Shown piece after piece: positions 1 to 4,556 of a stretch of 5,176 bases of DNA. The stretch comes from Clostridiales bacterium (GTDB lineage: Bacteria > Bacillota > Clostridia > Oscillospirales > Acutalibacteraceae), in NCBI GenBank assembly GCA_019421725.1, contig JAHZES010000146.1, positions 1 to 5,176 on the forward strand. Direction: 5' to 3'. How positions within the stretch are numbered: position 1 is the first letter of the stretch; each line of letters opens with the position of its first letter. The position numbers and the translations under genes are program-made. The notes beneath the pieces are model-generated. The model searched no databases. It saw only the letters and a list, made by a program, of their open reading frames with translations, and was not told the DNA's origin.

Positions 1-2
1 GC

Positions 3-443
3 GCGCCTGTTGAGAAAGAGCCGTCTTCTGCAGGGGAATCGGTTTGGCAGGAGAGCGAAGCGTCTGTGCCGAATTCGGCGTTGAGCAGTCGGCCTGCCTC
101 GGAAAAGACAGTATCAAAGCCCTCTGTGCCCGGAGGACCGTCCTCCGGCGAGCAGCTGAACCGTTCTTCCAAATTGACAGAAATGCCGTCCCAGACGGCT
201 GCTTCCAGTCCTGCCGGGAGCAGCCGGGTGCTCTCCGTCGTGTCCGGCTGCTCGTACGAAAACGCTCCGGCAGAAATTTTTTCAGAGGAAGAAACCGGCG
301 TTTTGTCATCAGTACAGGAGACACCGCCGCCGGAACAGCAGCCCGGGCCCCAATGGCCGCTTCCCGCTGCGTTGGGAGGGATCGCTTTGGGTGTGATCGC
401 AGCGTTTTTAACCGTGTTTCTGCGCAGAAAAGCGCAATCATGA
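3..443 (+). CDS. C-terminal part of a Ser/Pro-rich protein with a C-terminal membrane anchor (5' end outside the window)
   Basis: The frame is open from the left edge to the TGA at 441-443, giving 146 visible residues, so the true start lies outside the window. The ATG at 66 has no Shine-Dalgarno sequence and is probably internal. The visible part is a low-complexity linker rich in Ser, Pro, Ala, Glu and Gly, ending in a Pro-rich stretch (ETPPPEQQPGPQW). One hydrophobic segment follows (visible residues about 119-140, starting PLPAALGG), then a basic tail RRKAQS. This is the architecture of an extracellular or cell-wall domain held by a C-terminal helix with a short cytoplasmic tail. No LPXTG-like motif precedes the helix, so sortase anchoring is not supported. 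The functional domain must lie upstream; I do not recognise the protein. It probably has no operon link to rplU, which has its own promoter downstream. Confidence 0.7.
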   Translation, partial: APVEKEPSSAGESVWQESEASVPNSALSSRPASEKTVSKPSVPGGPSSGEQLNRSSKLTEMPSQTAASSPAGSSRVLSVVSGCSYENAPAEIFSEEETGVLSSVQETPPPEQQPGPQWPLPAALGGIALGVIAAFLTVFLRRKAQS

Positions 444-493
444 AAAACAGAAAAAATGCTTTTTCGCAAACGGCAATTTCCCGGGCTGACCAC

Positions 494-523
494 TTGACAA
501 GGCATGGCCCAATGTGCTAAAAT
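494..523 (+). promoter_or_regulatory. Sigma-A promoter of the rplU-prp-rpmA operon
   Basis: A perfect -35 box TTGACA (494-499) and a -10 box TAAAAT (518-523, 5 of 6 to TATAAT) are separated by 18 bases. A TG at 515-516 adds an extended -10 element. Transcription should start near 530, about 30 bases before the first possible rplU start codon and just where the leader begins. A strong housekeeping promoter is expected for a ribosomal-protein operon. Confidence 0.85.
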
Positions 524-529
524 CATTAA

Positions 530-604
530 GCCGCTTATTCCGGGCTTTTTTAAGTGAGCCATGTCTCCGCCCGAGCGTAGCGCGTCTGAATTAAAGGCAG
601 GTTA
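530..604 (+). ncRNA. Structured 5' leader of the rplU operon, probably an L21 autoregulatory leader
   Basis: The stretch between the predicted transcription start and the L21-homologous codons is GC-rich and offers competing pairings. CGGGC (541-545) can pair with GCCCG (569-573). GGCT (543-546) can pair with AGCC (557-560). GCC (530-532) can pair with GGC (543-545), next to a run of six T (546-551). GCG (575-577) and CGC (581-583) could form a small hairpin. The segment ends in AAAGGCAGG (593-601), which resembles a Shine-Dalgarno sequence. Mutually exclusive stems between a promoter and rplU fit the L21 leader RNAs of Firmicutes, which are thought to let L21 control its own operon. I assign this from position and structure and could not run a covariance model. 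The open frame from ATG 561 crosses this leader. Confidence 0.6.
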
Positions 605-881
605 TTTGAAGGTCGAGAGCGGCAATGTTCTCTTCGTTGAAAAGCTGAATGCTGCAGAAGATGAGACGGTCAGCTTCAAGGTGATCGCGCTCGGCGGTGA
701 GGACGGCCTGAAGGTCGGCACGCCTTATGTTGACGGAGCTTCCGTTTCGGCAAAGGTTCTGAAAAACGGCAAAGCAAAGAAAATTACCGTTTTTACCTAC
801 AAAGCAAAGAAGAACGAAAAGCGCAAAATGGGTCACCGTCAGCCGTATACCAAGGTACAGATCGAATCCATTAACGCTTGA
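561..881 (+). CDS. rplU: Large-subunit ribosomal protein L21, N-terminus abnormal
   Basis: L21 (bL21) binds 23S rRNA in the 50S subunit. From residue 17 onward (KVESGNVLFVEKL) the frame reads as ordinary L21, including GGEDGLKVGTPYV and the C-terminal signature region ITVFTYKAKK...KRKMGHRQPYT (residues 75-97). The first 16 residues, MSPPERSASELKAGYL, do not resemble L21, which normally begins close to MYAIIETGGKQYKV. They read like translated leader RNA. Neither other forward frame encodes the missing end. The 90 normal residues plus the 12 missing ones would make 102, the usual length of the family. The actual start may instead be TTG at 606 (91 residues), just behind the Shine-Dalgarno-like AAAGGCAGG at 593-601. 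The gene is first in an operon with prp three bases downstream. It could be a functional variant, a damaged copy or an assembly error. Confidence 0.85.
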   Translation: MSPPERSASELKAGYLKVESGNVLFVEKLNAAEDETVSFKVIALGGEDGLKVGTPYVDGASVSAKVLKNGKAKKITVFTYKAKKNEKRKMGHRQPYTKVQIESINA

Positions 882-884
882 TCC

Positions 885-1208
885 ATGATACGCGCCGAAT
901 TTTTTTGCCGGAAGCAGGGCTTCAGCTGCTTTTCGGTTTCCGGTCATGCCGGTGCGGCTCCCGAGGGGAGCGGTGATGTTGTCTGCGCTGCGGTGTCGTC
1001 GGCGGTTTATCTGACGGCGAACGCAATTACCGATGTGTTAATGGTCAACGCAAAGGTTCGTGCGGGGCAGGACGGTTTCCTTTCTCTTTCTGTTGCGGAT
1101 GGGGAGCAGGCGGTCTGCCAGCCGTTTTTTCGGGCGCTCTGGATTCATCTTGAGCAGCTTTCGCAGCAATATCCCCAGAATTTAAAAGTGTTTCAAACGG
1201 AAAAATAA
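885..1208 (+). CDS. prp: Ribosomal-processing cysteine protease Prp
   Basis: Prp (YsxB family) is a small cytoplasmic cysteine protease that removes the N-terminal extension of L27 in Firmicutes and related bacteria. At 107 residues it has the usual family size. The hallmark region is present: SGHAG with the catalytic His at residue 21, a Gly-rich loop, then GDVVCAAVS with the catalytic Cys at residue 34, followed by the helix AVYLTANAIT. ATG 885 lies only three bases after the rplU stop and has no clear Shine-Dalgarno sequence of its own, so translation is probably coupled to L21. Its place between the L21 and L27 genes is the conserved Firmicute arrangement, and its expected substrate is encoded 17 bases downstream. 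Confidence 0.93.
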   Translation: MIRAEFFCRKQGFSCFSVSGHAGAAPEGSGDVVCAAVSSAVYLTANAITDVLMVNAKVRAGQDGFLSLSVADGEQAVCQPFFRALWIHLEQLSQQYPQNLKVFQTEK

Positions 1209-1212
1209 CAGC

Positions 1213-1217
1213 GGAGG
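1213..1217 (+). promoter_or_regulatory. Ribosome binding site of rpmA
   Basis: GGAGG lies 8 bases before ATG 1226. It fixes the L27 start at 1226 and rules out the in-frame GTG at 1217, which overlaps the site itself. Confidence 0.85.
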
Positions 1218-1225
1218 TGTCATAC

Positions 1226-1507
1226 ATGCTTCAGATCAATATTCAGCTTTTTGCTCATAAAAAAGGTGTTGGTTCCACTAAGAACGGCCGCGATTCCGAA
1301 TCTAAGCGCCTTGGCGTTAAGCGTGCCGACGGTCAGTTTGTTCTGGCCGGCAATATTCTGGTAAAACAGCGCGGAACTCACATTCATCCCGGCGAGAATG
1401 TCGGCCGTGCTTCTGACGACAGCCTGTTTGCTCTGGTTGACGGCAACGTCAAGTTTGAGCGCCTTGGCCGCGATCGCAAGAAGGTCAGCGTTTACGCTGC
1501 CGACTGA
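1226..1507 (+). CDS. rpmA: Large-subunit ribosomal protein L27 with Prp-cleavable N-terminal extension
   Basis: L27 (bL27) reaches the peptidyl-transferase centre of the 50S subunit with its N-terminal arm. The 93-residue product begins MLQINIQLF followed by AHKKGVGSTKNGRDSESKRL. The first nine residues are the Firmicute-type extension that Prp cuts after Phe9, exposing the AHKKG arm of mature L27. The core (RLGVKRADGQFVLAGNILVKQRG, then HIHPGENVG and LFALVDGNVKFER) is standard. The segment RASDD takes the place of the more usual GGDD-type sequence, a modest variation. The gene ends the rplU-prp-rpmA operon, with an intrinsic terminator beginning 15 bases past the stop codon. Confidence 0.97.
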   Translation: MLQINIQLFAHKKGVGSTKNGRDSESKRLGVKRADGQFVLAGNILVKQRGTHIHPGENVGRASDDSLFALVDGNVKFERLGRDRKKVSVYAAD

Positions 1508-1522
1508 TTTGAGTGAAAAACG

Positions 1523-1555
1523 AATCCCGGGGCAGAATAGTCCCGGGATTTTTTC
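1523..1555 (+). terminator. Intrinsic terminator of the rplU-prp-rpmA operon
   Basis: AATCCCGGG (1523-1531) pairs perfectly with CCCGGGATT (1542-1550) around a 10-base loop, and a T-run (1549-1554) follows. It lies directly after rpmA and about 50 bases before obg, so obg is expected to need read-through or a promoter of its own. I see no convincing promoter in the short gap. Confidence 0.9.
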
Positions 1556-1605
1556 TGTATTTCAACAATGATGCACGACAGTGTGGAAAGGCATGGGTAT
1601 TTCTT

Positions 1606-2877
1606 ATGTTTGTAGATTTTGCAAAAATCAGTATCAGAGCGGGCAGCGGCGGCAACGGCGCAGTTTCGTTTCACCGGGAAAAATATGTTGCGGCGGGCGG
1701 GCCGGACGGAGGCGACGGCGGGCGCGGCGGCAACGTTGTACTGCAGGCGGACGATAACCTTTCTACACTGGCAGATTTTCGTTATAAACGCAAATATGTG
1801 GCGCAGAACGGAGAAAACGGGCGTGGCGGACGTTCTTCGGGAAAAGGCGCACCCGATCTGGTGATTCGCGTGCCGCGAGGTACCGTCGTAAAAGACGCGG
1901 AAACAGGCCGTGTAATGGCGGATATTTCCGGAAATGAGCCGGTCGTGCTGGCGAAGGGCGGGCGCGGCGGCTGGGGAAATATGCATTTTGCCACGCCGAC
2001 CCGTCAGGTGCCGCGTTTTGCAAAGCCGGGAACGCCGGGTGAAAGCTGGGAGGTTCAGCTGGAGCTTAAGCTTTTGGCGGACGTGGGCCTGGTCGGATTC
2101 CCCAACGTTGGAAAGTCAACGCTGATCTCGGTGGTCGCCGTGTCATTAACAAACATTGCAAATTATCATTTTACAACGATCACCCCGGTATTGGGAGTGG
2201 TGCGTGTGGATGCCGGCAGCTCGTTCGTGATGGCGGATATTCCCGGGCTGATTGAAGGTGCAAGCACCGGAGCAGGGCTTGGACATCAATTTTTGCGCCA
2301 TGTGGACCGCTGCCGTCTGTTGGTTCATGTTGTAGATGTTTCCGGCAGCGAAGGACGGGACCCAAAAGAGGATTTTGCCGTAATCAACCGGGAATTGAAA
2401 AATTTCGATCCGGAGCTGGCTCAGCGCCCCATGCTCGTAGCGGGCAACAAGTGCGATCTGGCAACGGATGAGCAGGTTGCCGAATTTGCTGCATTTGTAA
2501 AGGAACAGGGATATGAATTTTTCCCGATCATGGCGGCGATTCGTTACGAGGTGGATCCGCTGCTGAACCGGATCGCCGCGCTGCTTGCGGCATTGCCGCC
2601 GATCGTGAGGTACGAAGCAGAGCCGGTGCCGGTCATCGAGCCGGAGGCGATTGGAAAGCGCCCGGTGCAGATCCGGAAAGAAGACGGGATCTTTTTTGTG
2701 GAGGGAGAATGGTTGCTCCGGATCATGCGGACCGTCAACTTTAATGATTATGAATCGATGCAGTATTTTCAGCGTGTGCTGATCGCAGGTGGCGTGATCG
2801 ATGCGCTTCGCGAGGCGGGCTGCACCGAGGGAGATACGGTTTCTCTCTATGACCTGGAATTTGATTTTGTGGAGTAA
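1606..2877 (+). CDS. obg: Obg/CgtA family GTPase, 50S assembly
   Basis: Obg is an essential GTPase that binds the 50S subunit and links late ribosome assembly to growth state. The 423 residues match the usual length. Three domains are visible: the Gly-rich Obg fold (1-158, e.g. RAGSGGNGAVSFHREK and GGDGGRGGN), the G domain (about 159-330) and the C-terminal OCT domain (about 345-423). G motifs are G1 GFPNVGKST (164-172), G2 Thr in YHFTT (187-191), G3 DIPG (211-214) and G4 NKCD (281-284). Two places are odd. Residues 178-183 read AVSLTN where relatives have SAAxPK, and the G5 position reads MAA (309-311) rather than SAA. ATG 1606 is chosen because MFVDFAKI is the normal Obg N-terminus. The frame extends back to GTG 1513, but that stretch translates the terminator. 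The ribosome binding site is weak. mrnC follows after 32 bases, probably in the same transcript. Confidence 0.96.
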   Translation: MFVDFAKISIRAGSGGNGAVSFHREKYVAAGGPDGGDGGRGGNVVLQADDNLSTLADFRYKRKYVAQNGENGRGGRSSGKGAPDLVIRVPRGTVVKDAETGRVMADISGNEPVVLAKGGRGGWGNMHFATPTRQVPRFAKPGTPGESWEVQLELKLLADVGLVGFPNVGKSTLISVVAVSLTNIANYHFTTITPVLGVVRVDAGSSFVMADIPGLIEGASTGAGLGHQFLRHVDRCRLLVHVVDVSGSEGRDPKEDFAVINRELKNFDPELAQRPMLVAGNKCDLATDEQVAEFAAFVKEQGYEFFPIMAAIRYEVDPLLNRIAALLAALPPIVRYEAEPVPVIEPEAIGKRPVQIRKEDGIFFVEGEWLLRIMRTVNFNDYESMQYFQRVLIAGGVIDALREAGCTEGDTVSLYDLEFDFVE

Positions 2878-2909
2878 TCATTGAGTAAATAAGCAAGGGG
2901 GAAAAGCGT

Positions 2910-3305
2910 TTGCCGGAACGATTGCTGAATATTCCAGCTGAAGATATCAGAACATACAGCCCTCTGGCGTTGGCGTTTATCGGCGACGGCGTTTACGGAC
3001 TGCTTGTGCGGGAAAAGCTTGTCTGTGCAGGGAACTGCCCCAACAAGAGGCTTCATGCGCTTTCCGTGGAACGGGTACGCTGCGAAGCGCAGGCCGCCGC
3101 CGCCGAACGGCTGGAGCCCCTTTTAACAGAGGAGGAGCTTGACCAGCTGCGCAGAGGACGCAATGCACACCCGGGCCATGTGCCGAAAAATGCTGACGCA
3201 GCCGTTTACCACCGTGCGACCGGGTTGGAAACATTGTTCGGCTACCTCTACCTCAAAGGCGAGATCGAACGGATCCGCACTCTTTTTGCCGCGGCCGGTG
3301 AATGA
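2910..3305 (+). CDS. mrnC: Mini-ribonuclease III (23S rRNA maturation)
   Basis: Mini-III is an RNase III catalytic domain without the double-stranded-RNA-binding domain. In Bacillus it trims both ends of 23S rRNA precursors, a step helped by L3. The 131-residue product has the family landmarks in order: YSPLALAFIGDGVYGLLVR (16-34) with the catalytic Asp at 26, RLHALSVERVRCEAQA (47-62), the RGRNA motif (82-86), and HRATGLETLFGYLYLKG (101-117), with the second metal-binding acid, Glu107, in LETLFGY. Translation probably starts at TTG 2910, about 7 bases after the Shine-Dalgarno sequence AAGGGGGAA; no better ATG exists in frame. It lies 32 bases behind obg. The grouping of obg with mrnC is consistent with ribosome biogenesis, though mrnC more often sits beside cysS. 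Confidence 0.93.
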   Translation: MPERLLNIPAEDIRTYSPLALAFIGDGVYGLLVREKLVCAGNCPNKRLHALSVERVRCEAQAAAAERLEPLLTEEELDQLRRGRNAHPGHVPKNADAAVYHRATGLETLFGYLYLKGEIERIRTLFAAAGE

Positions 3306-3315
3306 GAACGTTCTC
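3304..3315. repeat. 12-bp perfect palindrome overlapping the mrnC stop codon
   Basis: GAGAACGTTCTC is a perfect dyad starting inside the mrnC TGA. It could be part of an operator for yitT or a chance event. It does not match the Firmicute LexA box (GAAC-N4-GTTC), because its GAAC and GTTC overlap instead of being four bases apart. Confidence 0.4.
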
Positions 3316-3328
3316 TGTGCTGTCCTTG

Positions 3329-3345
3329 CCGTTTGGCCGGAACGG
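3329..3345 (+). other. Small hairpin in the mrnC-yitT gap
   Basis: CCGTT (3329-3333) pairs with AACGG (3341-3345) around a 7-base loop. No T-run follows, so it is unlikely to terminate transcription; it may mark an RNA processing site or mean nothing. The rest of the 86-base gap holds only the palindrome at its start and the yitT ribosome binding site at its end. Confidence 0.3.
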
Positions 3346-3391
3346 ATAAATCGGTTTGCTTCGGGTATATCAAAAGGGGAGGATGGTCTGC

Positions 3392-4279
3392 ATGAAAAAA
3401 ACAATCTGGAATCGTGAGTCATTGCTGGAGCTGGTTCGCTTTCTGCTGCTGACAGTGGCGGGGGCCGCACTTTATGCGGTTTCAGTCAACTGTTTTACTG
3501 CGCCGAACCAGATCGCGCCGGGAGGTGCGACCGGTGTGGCGACAATTTTAAAGGATGTTTTCGGTACGCCCATCGGCCTGATGATGCTGGCGGTGAACAT
3601 TCCGTTATTTATTTGGGGCGTGTTGGGCTCCGGATTTCGTTTTTTTGGAAAAACAATTGTTGCCACGCTGATTTATTCGGGTGTGATCGATCTGACGGCG
3701 CCTTTTTTGCCGCAGTACCACGGAGATATGATGCTGGTGGCGCTCTTTGGCGGGGTGATTTCCGGCGCGGGGCTTGGACTGACATTTATGACGGGCGCCA
3801 CTACCGGCGGCAGCGACCTTGCGGCTAAACTGATCGGACGCCGCTTGCGCCACATTTCGCTGGGAAAGCTGATTCTTGTCATCGATTTTCTGATCGTGCT
3901 GGCATCCATGGCGGTTTACCGGAATATTGAGAGCGGACTTTATGCTATGGTGACAATTTTTGTCTGTTCACATATGGTAGACACGGTGCTTTACGGTTTT
4001 GATAACGGAAACGGCAAGGTGCTGTTTATTATGAGCGTAAAAAGCGAGGAGATCACCAGAGAAATTACGGCGCGGATGGATCGAGGCGTAACAATGCTTA
4101 AATCCAGGGGCGGCTACACGGGACGCGAGGGCTATGCGTTGATGTGTGCGGTGCGCCGCAGCGAAGTGTTCCGCTTGCGGGAAATTGTAAGAAAGATCGA
4201 TCCGGATGCATTTATTATTGTCGGCAGTGCGGAACAAATTGTTGGCGAAAGCTTTGCGCCGATCGACCCGGGAGAATAA
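3392..4279 (+). CDS. YitT family membrane protein (DUF161 + DUF2179)
   Basis: A 295-residue integral membrane protein of the YitT family, which is widespread in Firmicutes and whose transport or sensing role is not settled. The N-terminal half has about five hydrophobic segments (roughly 12-34, 61-79, 86-106, 112-133, 160-176), with another stretch at 183-201. Family motifs are APGGATG (42-48) after the first helix and GATTGGSD (135-142). The C-terminal soluble part (about 214-290) is a DUF2179 domain, with MSVKSEEITREI, RGVTMLKSRGGYTG and IDPDAFIIV. ATG 3392 is chosen because GGGGAGG (3376-3382) lies 9 bases before it. The in-frame ATG 3383 sits directly against that site and is unlikely. 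It runs in the same direction as mrnC after 86 bases, and a terminator follows the stop codon. Confidence 0.92.
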   Translation: MKKTIWNRESLLELVRFLLLTVAGAALYAVSVNCFTAPNQIAPGGATGVATILKDVFGTPIGLMMLAVNIPLFIWGVLGSGFRFFGKTIVATLIYSGVIDLTAPFLPQYHGDMMLVALFGGVISGAGLGLTFMTGATTGGSDLAAKLIGRRLRHISLGKLILVIDFLIVLASMAVYRNIESGLYAMVTIFVCSHMVDTVLYGFDNGNGKVLFIMSVKSEEITREITARMDRGVTMLKSRGGYTGREGYALMCAVRRSEVFRLREIVRKIDPDAFIIVGSAEQIVGESFAPIDPGE

Positions 4280-4291
4280 TGCTGCACAAAC

Positions 4292-4333
4292 AAAAAGAGG
4301 CCGCCCTTCACAGGAAGTGGCGGTCTCTTCTTT
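4292..4333. terminator. Bidirectional intrinsic terminator between convergent yitT and the small minus-strand gene
   Basis: AAGAGGCCGCC (4295-4305) pairs with GGCGGTCTCTT (4319-4329) as an 11-bp stem containing one G-T pair. CTT/AAG can extend it inside. On the plus strand the tail is an interrupted TTCTTT. On the minus strand an uninterrupted run of five T (complement of 4292-4296) follows the stem. The better signal therefore serves the minus-strand gene, whose stop codon is 14 bases away, while yitT ends 15 bases from the other side. Confidence 0.88.
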
Positions 4334-4343
4334 CCGAAACGGT

Positions 4344-4475
4344 TCAGCGGTTGTCCTGCTTGTTTTCAAACTGGTTGTTCTGCTGATTCTGGTTCTGCTT
4401 TTTGTTTTCGAACTGATTGTTCTGCTTATTCTGATTCTGGTTCTGGTTCTGGCTTTGGTTTTTCTGATTATTCAT
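4344..4475 (-). CDS. Small Asn/Gln-rich protein, probably made in the forespore
   Basis: This 43-residue frame starts at ATG (complement of 4473-4475) and ends at TGA (complement of 4344-4346). The protein has 16 Asn and 14 Gln (70%), plus 5 Lys, 2 Phe, 3 acidic residues and a final Arg, with no Cys, Trp, Gly or Pro. It contains QNNQFENK twice (residues 18-25 and 32-39, period 14), and residues 9-16 are alternating Gln and Asn. It has no signal peptide or hydrophobic segment. A Shine-Dalgarno sequence AAAGGGG (complement of 4485-4491) lies 9 bases before ATG, a sigma-G-type promoter lies upstream and a strong terminator follows, so it is a complete single-gene unit. I recognise no family. It recalls the Gln/Asn-rich, repeat-containing gamma-type small acid-soluble spore proteins of Bacillus, but lacks their GPR protease site and is much smaller. 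That comparison is only an analogy; function is unknown. Confidence 0.82.
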   Translation of the reverse strand: MNNQKNQSQNQNQNQNKQNNQFENKKQNQNQQNNQFENKQDNR

Positions 4476-4503
4476 TTGGATTCACCCCTTTCGCCGATAG
4501 TAT
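4476..4503 (+). promoter_or_regulatory. Possible sigma-A promoter of the methyltransferase gene
   Basis: TTGGAT (4476-4481), a 16-base spacer and TAGTAT (4498-4503) each match the sigma-A boxes at 4 of 6 positions. It is the best candidate I see ahead of the methyltransferase gene and would share its -10 with the opposite sigma-G promoter. The match is weak. Confidence 0.3.
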
Positions 4504-4527
4504 GAACCGCAGAAAAAAGATTATTCA
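4498..4527 (-). promoter_or_regulatory. Sigma-G (forespore) promoter of the small minus-strand gene
   Basis: On the minus strand, TGAATA (complement of 4522-4527) and CATACTA (complement of 4498-4504) are separated by 17 bases. This equals the classical consensus of Bacillus sigma-G promoters for spore-protein genes. Transcription would begin about 6-7 bases further on, near 4491, right at the Shine-Dalgarno sequence of the small gene, giving a leader of about 16 bases. Sigma-F recognises related sequences, so early forespore expression is also possible. Confidence 0.78.
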
Positions 4528-4542
4528 AAAATCCGTGCGTCC

Positions 4543-4547
4543 GGAGG
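4543..4547 (+). promoter_or_regulatory. Ribosome binding site favouring start 4557 of the methyltransferase
   Basis: GGAGG lies 9 bases before ATG 4557. The alternative in-frame ATG 4584 has only the weaker AAAGGA (4569-4574), also 9 bases ahead. Confidence 0.6.
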
Positions 4548-4556
4548 AAAAATTGG

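Noticed and set aside
66..68. ATG as start of the first gene
   Set aside because: No Shine-Dalgarno sequence, and the same linker composition continues upstream to the window edge.
451..465. A-rich/T-rich hairpin after the first gene as a terminator
   Set aside because: The stem contains only A-T pairs apart from its end and no T-run follows the stem, so termination is not supported.
44..520. Plus-strand frame of 158 codons overlapping the first gene
   Set aside because: It is rich in Arg and Cys and of no coherent type, runs through the promoter region, and overlaps the better frame that is open from the window edge and ends in a typical membrane anchor.
591..947. Minus-strand frame opposite L21
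   Set aside because: Antisense shadow of rplU; no ribosome binding site and no recognisable domains.
1513..1605. GTG start giving Obg a 31-residue N-terminal extension
   Set aside because: The extension is a translation of the terminator hairpin, and MFVDFAKI at 1606 is the normal family start.
4206..4505. Plus-strand frame with a long Leu/Val-rich hydrophobic repeat resembling a membrane protein
   Set aside because: It is the reverse reading of the Asn/Gln codons of the minus-strand gene; it starts inside yitT, has no ribosome binding site and reads through the terminator.
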